A stretch of DNA of 64,000 bases from Embiotoca jacksoni. Taxonomy: Eukaryota; Chordata; Actinopteri; Embiotocidae. The notes under the pieces are model-generated. The model was not told the origin of the DNA, made no database searches, and worked only from the letters and a program-made list of their open reading frames with translations. Shown one piece after another: positions 41,735 through 54,900 of this stretch. Both the position numbers and the translations under genes were made by a program. The stretch is from assembly GCA_022577435.1 (NCBI GenBank), contig JAKOON010000011.1, forward strand, positions 19,179,802 to 19,243,801. Direction: 5' to 3'. Position 1 is the first letter of the stretch; each line of letters opens with the position of its first letter.

Positions 41735-44700
41735 TGCTATAGTGTGACTTTTTTTTAACGTATTTTAGACGACATGTTATAGTATGACTTTTTTTTGGTA
41801 ATATTTTAGACGACATGCTATAGTATGACTTTTTTATCATATTTTAGACGACATGCTATAGTGTGACTTTTTTGGGGTAATATTTTAGACGACATGCTAT
41901 AGTATGACTTTTTTTTAATCATATTTTAGACGACATGCTATAGTATGACTTTTTTATCATATTTTGGACGACATGCTATAGTATGACTTTTTTTTGGTAA
42001 TATTTTAGACGACATGTTATAGTATGACTTTTTTTGGGTAATATTTTAGACGACATGCTATAGTATGACTTTTTTTTTGGTAATATTTTAGACGACATGC
42101 TATAGTATGACTTTTTTTTTATCATATTTTAGACGACATGCTATAGTATGACTTTTTCTTGGAAATATTTTAGACGACATGTTATAGTATGACTTTTTTT
42201 GGGTAATATTTTAGACGACATGCTATAGTATGACTTTTTTTTATCATATTTTTGAACGACATGCTATAGTATGACTTTTTTTTATCATATTTTAGACGAC
42301 ATGCTATAGTATGACTTTTTTTTGGTAATATTTTAGACGACATGCTATAGTATGACTTTTTTATCATATTTTAGACGACATGCTATAGTGTGACTTTTTT
42401 GGGGTAATATTTTAGACGACATGCTATAGTATGACTTTTTTTTTATCATATTTTGGACGACATGCTATAGTATGACTTTTTTTTATCGTATTTTAGACGA
42501 CATGCTATAGTGTGACTTTTTTTGTAATATTTTAGACGACATGTTATAGTGTGACTTTTTTGGGGTAATATTTTAGACGACATGCTATAGTATGACTTTT
42601 TTATCATATTTTAGACGACATGCTATAGTATGACGTTTTTATCATATTTTGAACGACATGTTACAGTATGACTTTTTTTGGGTAATATTTTAGACGACAT
42701 GCTATAGTATGACTTTTTTTTTTATCATATTTTAGACGACATGCTATAGTATGACTTTTTTTATCATATTTTAGACGACATGCTATAGTATGACTTTTTT
42801 ATCATATTTTAGACGACATGTTATAGTATGACTTTTTTGGGGTAATATTTTAGACGACATGCTATAGTATGACTTTTTTTTTATCATATTTTGGACGACA
42901 TGCTATAGTATGACTTTTTTTTATCATATTTTGGACGACATGCTATAGTATGACTTTTTTTTATCATATTTTGGACGACATGCTATAGTATGACTTTTTT
43001 TTGGTAATATTTTAGACGACATGCTATTGTGTGACTTTTTTTTGGTAATATTTTAGACGACATGTTATAGTATGACTTTTTTTGGGTAATATTTTAGACG
43101 ACATGTTATAGTATGACTTTTTTTTTTGTAATATTTTAGACGACATGCTATAGTATGACTTTTTTATCATATTTTAGACGACATGCTATAGCATGACTTT
43201 TTTTTTATCATATTTTAGACGACATGCTATAGTATGACTTTTTCTTGGTAATATTTTAGACAACATACTATAGTGTGACTTTTTTTTTTATCATATTTTA
43301 GACGACATGCTATAGTATGACTTTTTTTAACATATTTTGGACGACCATGCTGTAGTGTGACTTTTTTTTTATCATATTTTAGACATGCTATAGTACGACT
43401 TTTTTATCATATTTTAGACGACATGCTATAGTATGACTTTTTTTTGGTAATATTTTAGACGACATGCTATAGTATGACTTTTTTATCATATTTTGGACGA
43501 CATGCTATAGTATGACTTTTTTATCATATTTTGGACGACATGCTATAGTATGACTTTTTTATCATGTAGACGACATGCTATGGTATGACTTTTTTTTTAT
43601 CATATTTTAGACGACATGCTATAGTATGACTTTTTTTTTAATGATATTTTAGACGACATGCTATAGTATGACTTTTTTTTATCATATTTTAGACATGCTA
43701 TAGTATGACTTTTTTTTTTTATCATATTTTGGACGACATGCTATAGTGTGACTTTTTTATCATATTTTAGACGACATGCTATAGTGTGACTTTTTTATCA
43801 TGTAGACGACATGCTATAGTGTGACTTTTTTTTATCATATTTTAGACGACATGCTATAGTATGACTTTTTTTTTTTATCATATTTTGGACGACATGCTAT
43901 AGTGTGACTTTTTTATCATATTTTAGACGACATGCTATAGTATGACTTTTTTTTATCATATTTTGGACGACATGCTATAGTATGACTTTTTTTATCATAT
44001 TTTAGATGACATGCTATAGTATGACGTTTTTATCATATTTTGGACGACATGTTATAGTATGACTTTTTTTGGGAAATATTTTAGACGACATGTTATAGTA
44101 TGACTTTTTTTGGGAAATATTTTAGACGACATGTTATAGTATGACTTTTTTTGGTAATATTTTAGACGACATGCTATAGTATGACTTTTTTATCATATTT
44201 TAGACGACATGCTATAGTATGACTTTTTTTTTATCATATTTTAGACGACATGTTATAGTATGACTTTTTTTGGGTAATATTTTAGACGACATGCTATAGT
44301 ATGACTTTTTTTTTTTATCATATTTTGGACGACATGCTATAGTATGACGTTTTTATCATATTTTGGACGACATGCTATAGTGACTTTTTTTTGGTAATAT
44401 TTTAGACGACATGCTATAGTGTGACTTTTTTTTGGTAATATTTTAGACGACATGCTATAGTCTGACTTTTTTTATCATATTATAGACGACATGCTATAGT
44501 GTGACTTTATTTTATCATATTTTGGACGACATGCTATAGTATGACTTTTTTATCATATTTTAGATGACATGCTATAGTATGACGTTTTTATCATATTTTG
44601 GACGACATGTTATAGTATGACTTTTTTTTGGTAATATTTTAGACGACATGTTATAGTATGACTTTTTTTTGGTAATATTTTAGACGACATGTTATAGTAT

Positions 44701-47700
44701 GACTTTTTTTTGGTAATATTTTAGACGACATGCTATAGTATGACTTTTTTTTTTAACATATTTTAGACATGTTACAGTATGACTTTTTTTTTTATCATAT
44801 TTTGGACGACATGCTATAGTATGACTTTTTTTTGTTAATATTTTAGACGACATGCTATAGTGTGACTTTTTTATCATGTAGACGACATGCTATAGTGTGA
44901 CTTTGTTTTATCATATTTTAGACGACATGCTACAGCATGACTTTTTTTTTTTATCATATTTTGGACGACATGCTATAGTATGACTTTTTTTATCATATTT
45001 TGGACGACATGCTATAGTGTGACTTTATTTTATCATATTTTGGACGACATGTTATCGTATGACTTTTTTATCATATTTTAGACGACATGCTATAGTATGA
45101 CTTTTTTTTATCATATTTTGGACGACATGCTATAGTGTGACTTTATTTTATCATATTTTGGACGACATGTTATAGTATGACTTTTTTTGGGCAATATTTT
45201 AGACGACATGTTACAGTATGACTTTTTTTTTTATCATATTTTGGACGACATGCTATAGTATGACTTTTTTTTGTTAATATTTTAGACGACATGCTATAGT
45301 GTGACTTTTTTTTTTATCATATTTTGGACGACATGCTTTAGTATGACTTTTTTTTATCATATTTTGGACGACATGCTATAGTGTGACTTTATTTTATCAT
45401 ATTTTGGACGACATGCTATAGTATGACTTTTTTATCATATTTTAGACGACATGCTATAGTATGACTTTTTTTTATCATATTTTGGACGACATGCTATAGT
45501 ATGACGTTTTTATCATATTTTGGACGACATGCTATAGTGTGACTTTTTTATCATATTTTAGACGACATGCTATAGTATGACGTTTTTATCATATTTTAGA
45601 CGACATGCTATAGTATGACTTTTTTTTATCATATTTTGGACGACATGCTATAGTATGACGTTTTTATCATATTTTGGACGACATGCTATAGTGACTTTTT
45701 TTTTGTAATATTTTAGACGACATGCTATAGTGTGACTTTTTTTTGGTAATATTTTAGACGACATGCTATAGTCTGACTTTTTTTTTTTTTACATATTTTA
45801 GACATGTCACAGTATGACTTTTTTTTATCATATTTTGGACGACATGCTATAGTATGACTTTTTTTTGGTAATATTTTAGACGACATGCTATAGTGTGACT
45901 TTTTTATCAAGTAGACGACATGCTATAGTGTGACTTTTTTGGGGTAATATTTTAGACGACATGCTATAGTATGACTTTTTTTTTATCATATTTTGGACGA
46001 CATGCTATAGTATGACTTTTTTTTATCGTATTTTAGACGACATGCTATAGTGTGACTTTTTTTGTAATATTTTAGACGACATGTTATAGTGTGACTTTTT
46101 TGGGGTAATATTTTAGACGACATGCTATAGTATGACTTTTTTATCATATTTTAGACGACATGCTATAGTATGACGTTTTTATCATATTTTGAACGACATG
46201 TTACAGTATGACTTTTTTTGGGTAATATTTTAGACGACATGCTATAGTATGACTTTTTTTTTATCATATTTTAGACGACATGCTATAGTATGACTTTTTT
46301 TATCATATTTTAGACGACATGCTATAGTATGACTTTTTTATCATATTTTAGACGACATGTTATAGTATGACTTTTTTGGGGTAATATTTTAGACGACATG
46401 CTATAGTATGACTTTTTTTTTATCATATTTTGGACGACATGCTATAGTATGACTTTTTTTTATCATATTTTGGACGACATGCTATAGTATGACTTTTTTT
46501 TATCATATTTTGGACGACATGCTATAGTATGACTTTTTTTTGGTAATATTTTAGACGACATGCTATTGTGTGACTTTTTTTTGGTAATATTTTAGACGAC
46601 ATGTTATAGTATGACTTTTTTTGGGTAATATTTTAGACGACATGTTATAGTATGACTTTTTTTTTTGTAATATTTTAGACGACATGCTATAGTATGACTT
46701 TTTTATCATATTTTAGACGACATGCTATAGCATGACTTTTTTTTTATCATATTTTAGACGACATGCTATAGTATGACTTTTTCTTGGTAATATTTTAGAC
46801 AACATACTATAGTGTGACTTTTTTTTTTATCATATTTTAGACGACATGCTATAGTATGACTTTTTTTAACATATTTTGGACGACCATGCTGTAGTGTGAC
46901 TTTTTTTTTATCATATTTTAGACATGCTATAGTACGACTTTTTTATCATATTTTAGACGACATGCTATAGTATGACTTTTTTTTGGTAATATTTTAGACG
47001 ACATGCTATAGTATGACTTTTTTATCATATTTTGGACGACATGCTATAGTATGACTTTTTTATCATATTTTGGACGACATGCTATAGTATGACTTTTTTA
47101 TCATGTAGACGACATGCTATGGTATGACTTTTTTTTTATCATATTTTAGACGACATGCTATAGTATGACTTTTTTTTTAATGATATTTTAGACGACATGC
47201 TATAGTATGACTTTTTTTTATCATATTTTAGACATGCTATAGTATGACTTTTTTTTTTTATCATATTTTGGACGACATGCTATAGTGTGACTTTTTTATC
47301 ATATTTTAGACGACATGCTATAGTGTGACTTTTTTATCATGTAGACGACATGCTATAGTGTGACTTTTTTTTATCATATTTTAGACGACATGCTATAGTA
47401 TGACTTTTTTTTTTTATCATATTTTGGACGACATGCTATAGTGTGACTTTTTTATCATATTTTAGACGACATGCTATAGTATGACTTTTTTTTATCATAT
47501 TTTGGACGACATGCTATAGTATGACTTTTTTTATCATATTTTAGATGACATGCTATAGTATGACGTTTTTATCATATTTTGGACGACATGTTATAGTATG
47601 ACTTTTTTTGGGAAATATTTTAGACGACATGTTATAGTATGACTTTTTTTGGGAAATATTTTAGACGACATGTTATAGTATGACTTTTTTTGGTAATATT

Positions 47701-49986
47701 TTAGACGACATGCTATAGTATGACTTTTTTATCATATTTTAGACGACATGCTATAGTATGACTTTTTTTTTATCATATTTTAGACGACATGTTATAGTAT
47801 GACTTTTTTTGGGTAATATTTTAGACGACATGCTATAGTATGACTTTTTTTTTTTATCATATTTTGGACGACATGCTATAGTATGACGTTTTTATCATAT
47901 TTTGGACGACATGCTATAGTGACTTTTTTTTGGTAATATTTTAGACGACATGCTATAGTGTGACTTTTTTTTGGTAATATTTTAGACGACATGCTATAGT
48001 CTGACTTTTTTTATCATATTATAGACGACATGCTATAGTGTGACTTTATTTTATCATATTTTGGACGACATGCTATAGTATGACTTTTTTATCATATTTT
48101 AGATGACATGCTATAGTATGACGTTTTTATCATATTTTGGACGACATGTTATAGTATGACTTTTTTTTGGTAATATTTTAGACGACATGTTATAGTATGA
48201 CTTTTTTTTGGTAATATTTTAGACGACATGTTATAGTATGACTTTTTTTTGGTAATATTTTAGACGACATGCTATAGTATGACTTTTTTTTTTAACATAT
48301 TTTAGACATGTTACAGTATGACTTTTTTTTTTATCATATTTTGGACGACATGCTATAGTATGACTTTTTTTTGTTAATATTTTAGACGACATGCTATAGT
48401 GTGACTTTTTTATCATGTAGACGACATGCTATAGTGTGACTTTGTTTTATCATATTTTAGACGACATGCTACAGCATGACTTTTTTTTTTTATCATATTT
48501 TGGACGACATGCTATAGTATGACTTTTTTTTATCATATTTTGGACGACATGCTATAGTGTGACTTTATTTTATCATATTTTGGACGACATGTTATCGTAT
48601 GACTTTTTTATCATATTTTAGACGACATGCTATAGTATGACTTTTTTTTATCATATTTTGGACGACATGCTATAGTGTGACTTTATTTTATCATATTTTG
48701 GACGACATGTTATAGTATGACTTTTTTTGGGCAATATTTTAGACGACATGTTACAGTATGACTTTTTTTTTTATCATATTTTGGACGACATGCTATAGTA
48801 TGACTTTTTTTTGTTAATATTTTAGACGACATGCTATAGTGTGACTTTTTTTTTTTATCATATTTTGGACGACATGCTATAGTATGACTTTTTTTTATCA
48901 TATTTTGGACGACATGCTATAGTGTGACTTTATTTTATCATATTTTGGACGACATGCTATAGTATGACTTTTTTATCATATTTTAGACGACATGCTATAG
49001 TATGACGTTTTTATCATATTTTAGACGACATGCTATAGTATGACTTTTTTTTATCATATTTTGGACGACATGCTATAGTATGACGTTTTTATCATATTTT
49101 GGACGACATGCTATAGTGACTTTTTTTTTGTAATATTTTAGACGACATGCTATAGTGTGACTTTTTTTTGGTAATATTTTAGACGACATGCTATAGTCTG
49201 ACTTTTTTTTTTTTAACATATTTTAGACATGTCACAGTATGACTTTTTTTTATCATATTTTGGACGACATGCTATAGTATGACTTTTTTTTGGTAATATT
49301 TTAGACGACATGCTATAGTGTGACTTTTTTATCAAGTAGACGACATGCTATAGTGTGACTTTTTTTTTTATCATATTTTAGACGACATGCTATAGTATGA
49401 CTTTTTTTTTATCATATTTTGGACGACATGCTATAGTGTGACTTTTTTATCATATTTTAGACGACATGCTATAGTATGACTTTTTTTTATCATATTTTGG
49501 ACGACATGCTATAGTGTGACTTTATTTTATCATATTTTGGACGACATGCTATAGTATGACGTTTTTATCATATTTTAGACGACATGCTATAGTATGACTT
49601 TTTTTGGTAATATTTTAGACGACATGCTATAGTATGACTTTTTTATCATATTTTAGACGACATGCTATAGTATGACGTTTTTATCATATTTTGGACGACA
49701 TGTTATAGTATGACTTTTTTTGGGTAATATTTTAGACGACATGTTATAGTATGACTTTTTTTGGTAATATTTTAGACGACATGCTATAGTATGACTTTTT
49801 TTTTAATGATATTTTAGACATGTTACAGTATGACTTTTTTTGGGTAATATTTTGGACGACATGCTATAGTATGACATTTTTTTGGTAATATTTTAGACGA
49901 AATGCTATAGTGTGACTTTTTTTTTATCATATTATAGACGACATGCTATAGTGTGACTTTTTTTTTTATCATTATAGACGACATAT
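41735..49986 (+). repeat. Satellite between cassettes 4 and 5
   Basis: About 8.25 kb of 40-bp satellite, the counterpart of the stretch after cassette 1. The first ~1.5 kb matches 27.1-28.6 kb with one extra 38-bp monomer near 41.83 kb. The rest is a tandem duplication of about 3.54 kb that is absent from the first super-unit. The last ~400 bp are the shared pre-cassette flank. No gene is visible. Confidence 0.9.
42390..49360 (+). repeat. Tandem duplication, offset ~3,540 bp
   Basis: GGGGTAATATT after TGTGACTTTTTT lies at 42401 and again at 45941. The whole order of variants in between recurs, including CTATTGTGTGAC, CATACTATAG, GACGACCATGCTGTAG and GTTACAG monomers, and the by-product frame at 44692 recurs at 48231 (3,539 bp). 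The joint is at about 45.93 kb, where ATCAAGTAGACG-type monomers run straight into GGGGTAATATT. At the end of the second copy (about 49.35 kb) the same ATCAAGTAG monomer is followed by ordinary ATCATATT satellite. Confidence 0.85.
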
Positions 49987-50090
49987 CCCCTCGGGGATTA
50001 ATAAAGTGAAATAAAATAAAAAAAAAAAAAAAAAAAAAAGACATGTGAGACTACACTTTGAGCTTATAGTCAACATTTAAAAAAAAAAAA
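49987..50090 (+). mobile_element. Cassette 5 left part: SINE tail fragment, 39-bp spacer, A-runs (beta junction)
   Basis: Tail fragment from CCCCTCGGGG at 49987, A-rich to 50039, 39-bp spacer at 50040-50078 and 12 A. The left junction GACGACAT-AT-CCCC is the same as in cassette 2, its counterpart in the first super-unit. Confidence 0.85.
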
Positions 50091-50378
50091 GGGCAGCACG
50101 GTGGTGCAGTGGTTAGCATTGTCGCCTCACGGCAAAAAGGTTCCGGGTTAGAATCCCGTCCTGGGCCTTTCTGTGTGGAGTTTGCATGTTCTCCCTGTGC
50201 TTGCGTGGGTTCTCTCCGGGTTCTCCAGCTTCCTCCCATCATCCAAAAACATGCACCTCAGGTCAGGTTACCTGGCGCCACGCTAGTGGCGGCCTGTTGC
50301 AGCAGCTCCCCCCTGAGAGTCCCTCTGCTGTAGCGAAGAAATTTCCCCTCGGGGATTAATAAAGTGAAATAAAAAAAA
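50091..50378 (+). mobile_element. tRNA-derived SINE-like element, copy 5 (beta haplotype)
   Basis: This 288-bp beta copy has the mutated B box at 50146-50156, GTGGCGGCC and GTCCCTCTG. It lies 14,842 bp from copy 2 and has the same left and right satellite flanks, so the two are positional counterparts. Confidence 0.86.
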
Positions 50379-51534
50379 TGCTATAGTGTGACATTTTTTT
50401 TATCGTATTTTAGACGACATGCTATAGTGTGACTTTTTTTGTAATATTTTAGACGACATGTTATAGTATGACTTTTTTTTTGGTAATATTTTAGACGACA
50501 TGCTATAGTATGACTTTTTTTTATCATATTTTGGACGACATGCTATAGTGTGACTTTATTTTATCATATTTTGGACGACATGCTATAGTATGACTTTTTT
50601 ATCATATTTTAGACGACATGCTATAGTATGACGTTTTTATCATATTTTGGACGACATGTTATAGTATGACTTTTTTTGGGTAATATTTTAGACGACATGT
50701 TATAGTATGACTTTTTTTTTTGTAATATTTTAGACGACATGCTATAGTATGACTTTTTTTTGTAATATTTTAGACGACATGCTATAGTGTGACTTTTTTT
50801 TGGTAATATTTTAGACGACATGCTATAGTGTGACTTTTTTATCATGTAGACGACATGCTATAGTATGACTTTTTTTTTTATCATATTTTAGACGACATGC
50901 TATAGTATGACTTTTTTATCATATTTTAGACGACATGCTATAGTATGACTTTTTTTTGGTAATATTTTAGACGACATGCTATAGTGTGACTTTTTTATCA
51001 TGTAGACGACATGCTATAGTGTGACTTTTTTTTTAATCATATTTTAGACGACATGCTATAGTATGACTTTTTTATCATATTTTAGACGACATGCTATAGT
51101 ATGACTTTTTTTTATCATATTTTGGACGACATGCTATAGTGTGACTTTATTTTATCATATTTTGGACGACATGCTATAGTATGACTTTTTTATCATATTT
51201 TAGACGACATGCTATAGTATGACGTTTTTATCATATTTTGGACGACATGTTATAGTATGACTTTTTTTGGGTAATATTTTAGACGACATGTTATAGTATG
51301 ACTTTTTTTGGTAATATTTTAGACGACATGCTATAGTATGACTTTTTTTTTAATGATATTTTAGACATGTTACAGTATGACTTTTTTTGGGTAATATTTT
51401 GGACGACATGCTATAGTATGACATTTTTTTGGTAATATTTTAGACGAAATGCTATAGTGTGACTTTTTTTTTATCATATTATAGACGACATGCTATAGTG
51501 TGACTTTTTTTTTTTATCATTATAGACGACATAT
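50379..51534 (+). repeat. Satellite between cassettes 5 and 6
   Basis: About 1.16 kb of monomers in the same order as 35,537-36,691, with small T-run and monomer-length differences. It keeps the cassette pair spacing at 1,548 bp. No gene is visible. Confidence 0.88.
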
Positions 51535-51638
51535 CCCCTCGGGGATTAATAAAGTGAAATAAAAAAAATAAAAAAAATAAAAAAAAAGACATGTGAGACT
51601 ACACTTTGAGCTTATAGTCAACATTTAAAAAAAAAAAA
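51535..51638 (+). mobile_element. Cassette 6 left part: SINE tail fragment, 39-bp spacer, A-runs (beta junction)
   Basis: Tail fragment from CCCCTCGGGG at 51535, A-rich to 51587, 39-bp spacer at 51588-51626 and 12 A. A beta junction, matching cassette 3. Confidence 0.85.
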
Positions 51639-51926
51639 GGGCAGCACGGTGGTGCAGTGGTTAGCATTGTCGCCTCACGGCAAAAAGGTTCCGGGTTAGA
51701 ATCCCGTCCTGGGCCTTTCTGTGTGGAGTTTGCATGTTCTCCCTGTGCTTGCGTGGGTTCTCTCCGGGTTCTCCAGCTTCCTCCCATCATCCAAAAACAT
51801 GCACCTCAGGTCAGGTTACCTGGCGCCACGCTAGTGGCAGCCTGTTGCAGCAGCTCCCCCCTGAGAGTCCCCCTGCTGTAGCGAAGAAATTTCCCCTCGG
51901 GGATTAATAAAGTGAAATAAAAAAAA
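51639..51926 (+). mobile_element. tRNA-derived SINE-like element, copy 6 (mosaic: beta left half, alpha right half)
   Basis: The 5' half is beta (TGTCGCCTCACGG; mutated B box GGTTAGAATCC at 51694-51704). The 3' half carries both alpha markers: A at 51839 in GTGGCAGCC and C at 51872 in GTCCCCCTG. The flank after the element returns to the beta form (TGTGACATTTTTTTTATCG). This fits a short gene-conversion tract between about 51,705 and 51,940. Retained ancestral states or two chance changes remain possible with only two markers. Confidence 0.84.
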
Positions 51927-54900
51927 TGCTATAGTGTGACATTTTTTTTATCGTATTTTAGACGACATGCTATAGTGTGACTTTTTTTGTAATATTTTAG
52001 ACGACATGTTATAGTATGACTTTTTTTTTGGTAATATTTTAGACGACATGCTATAGTATGACTTTTTTATCATATTTTGGACGACATGCTATAGTGTGAC
52101 TTTATTTTATCATATTTTGGACGACATGCTATAGTATGACTTTTTTATCATATTTTAGACGACATGCTATAGTATGACGTTTTTATCATATTTTGGACGA
52201 CATGTTATAGTATGACTTTTTTTGGGTAATATTTTAGACGACATGTTATAGTATGACTTTTTTTTTTGTAATATTTTAGACGACATGCTATAGTATGACT
52301 TTTTTTTTGTAATATTTTAGACGACATGCTATAGTGTGACTTTTTTTTGTAATATTTTAGACGACATGCTATAGTTTGACTTTTTTTGTAATATTTTAGA
52401 CGACATGCTATAGTGTGACTTTTTTTTAATCATATTTTAGAGGACATGCTATAGTATGACTTTTTTATCATATTTTAGACGACATGCTATAGTATGACGT
52501 TTTTATCATATTTTGGACGACATGTTATAGTATGACTTTTTTTGGGTAATATTTTAGACGACATGCTATAGTTTGACTTTTTTATCATATTATAGACGAC
52601 ATGCTATAGTATGACTTTTTTTTGTAATATTTTAGACGACATGCTATAGTATGACTTTTTTTTTGTAATATTTTAGACGACATGCTATAGTATGACTTTT
52701 TTTTTGTAATATTTTAGACGACATGCTATAGTGTGACTTTTTTTTTATCATATTTTAGACGACATGTTATAGTATGACTTTTTTTTGTAATATTTTAGAC
52801 GACATGCTATGGTGTGACTTTTTTTTAATCATATTTTAGAGGACATGCTATAGTATGACTTTTTTATCACATTTTAGACGACATGCTATAGTATGACTTT
52901 TTTTTGGTAATATTTTAGACGACATGCTATAGTGTGACTTTTTTTTGTCATATTTTAGACGACATGTTATAGTATGACTTTATTTTTGTAATATTTTAGA
53001 CGACATGCTATAGTGACTTTTTTTTTGTAATATTTTAGACGACATTCTATAGTATGACTTTTTTTTTGTAATATTTTAGACGACATGCTATGGTATGACT
53101 TTTTTTTGTAATATTTTAGATGACATGCTATAGTGTGACTTTTTTTTGTAATATTTTAGACGACATGCTATAGTATGACTTTTTTTGTAATATTTTAGAC
53201 GACATGCTATAGTGTGACTTTTTTTTAATCATATTTTAGACATGCTATAGTATGACTTTTTTATCATATTTTAGACGACATGCTATAGTATGACTTTTTT
53301 TTGTCATATTTTAGACGACATGTTATAGTATGACTTTTTTTTGTCATATTTTAGACGACATGTTATAGTATGACTTTTTTTTTGTAATATTTTAGAGGAC
53401 ATGCTATAGTCTGACCTTTTTTTTGTAATATTTTAGACGACATGCTATAGTATGACTTTTTTATCATATTATAGACGACATGCTATAGTATGACTTTTTT
53501 TTGTAATATTTTAGACGACATGCTATAGTATGACTTTTTTTTGTAATATTTTAGACGACATGCTATGGTGTGACTTTTTTTTAATCATATTTTAGAGGAC
53601 ATGCTATAGTATGACTTTTTTATCATATTTTAGACGACATGCTATAGTATGACTTTTTTATCATATTTTAGACGACATGCTATAGTATGACTTTTTTTTG
53701 GTAATATTTTAGACGACATGCTATAGTGTGACTTTATTTTGTCATATTTTAGACGACATGTTATAGTATGACTTTTTTTTTGTAATATTTTAGACGACAT
53801 GCTATAGTGACTTTTTTTTTTTAATATTTTAGACGACATTCTATAGTATGACTTTTTTTTGTAATATTTTAGAAGACATGCTATGGTATGACTTTTTTTT
53901 GTAATATTTTAGATGACATGCTATAGTGTGACTTTTTTTTGTAATATTTTAGACGACATGCTATAGTATGACTTTTTTATCATATTTTAGACGACATGCT
54001 ATAGTATGACTTTTTTTTGTCATATTTTAGACGACATGTTATAGTATGACTTTTTTTTGTCATATTTTAGACGACATGTTATAGTATGACTTTTTTTTTG
54101 TAATATTTTAGAGGACATGCTATAGTCTGACCTTTTTTTTGTAATATTTTAGACGACATGCTATAGTATGACTTTTTTATCATATTATAGACGACATGCT
54201 ATAGTATGACTTTTTTTTGTAATATTTTAGACGACATGCTATAGTATGACTTTTTTTTGTAATATTTTAGACGACATGCTATGGTGTGACTTTTTTTTAA
54301 TCATATTTTAGAGGACATGCTATAGTATGACTTTTTTATCATATTTTAGACGACATGCTATAGTATGACTTTTTTATCATATTTTAGACGACATGCTATA
54401 GTATGACTTTTTTTTGGTAATATTTTAGACGACATGCTATAGTGTGACTTTATTTTGTCATATTTTAGACGACATGTTATAGTATGACTTTTTTTTTGTA
54501 ATATTTTAGACGACATGCTATAGTGACTTTTTTTTTTTAATATTTTAGACGACATTCTATAGTATGACTTTTTTTTGTAATATTTTAGAAGACATGCTAT
54601 GGTATGACTTTTTTTTGTAATATTTTAGATGACATGCTATAGTGTGACTTTTTTTTGTAATATTTTAGACGACATGCTATAGTATGACTTTTTTTGTAAT
54701 ATTTTAGACGACATGCTATAGTGTGACTTTTTTTTTATCATATTTTAGACGACATGTTATAGTATGACTTTTTTTTGTAATATTTTAGACGACATGCTAT
54801 AGTATGACTTTTTTTTGTAATATTTTAGACGACATGCTATAGTATGACTTTTTTTTTGTAATATTTTAGACGACATGCTATAGTGTGACTTTTTTTTAAT

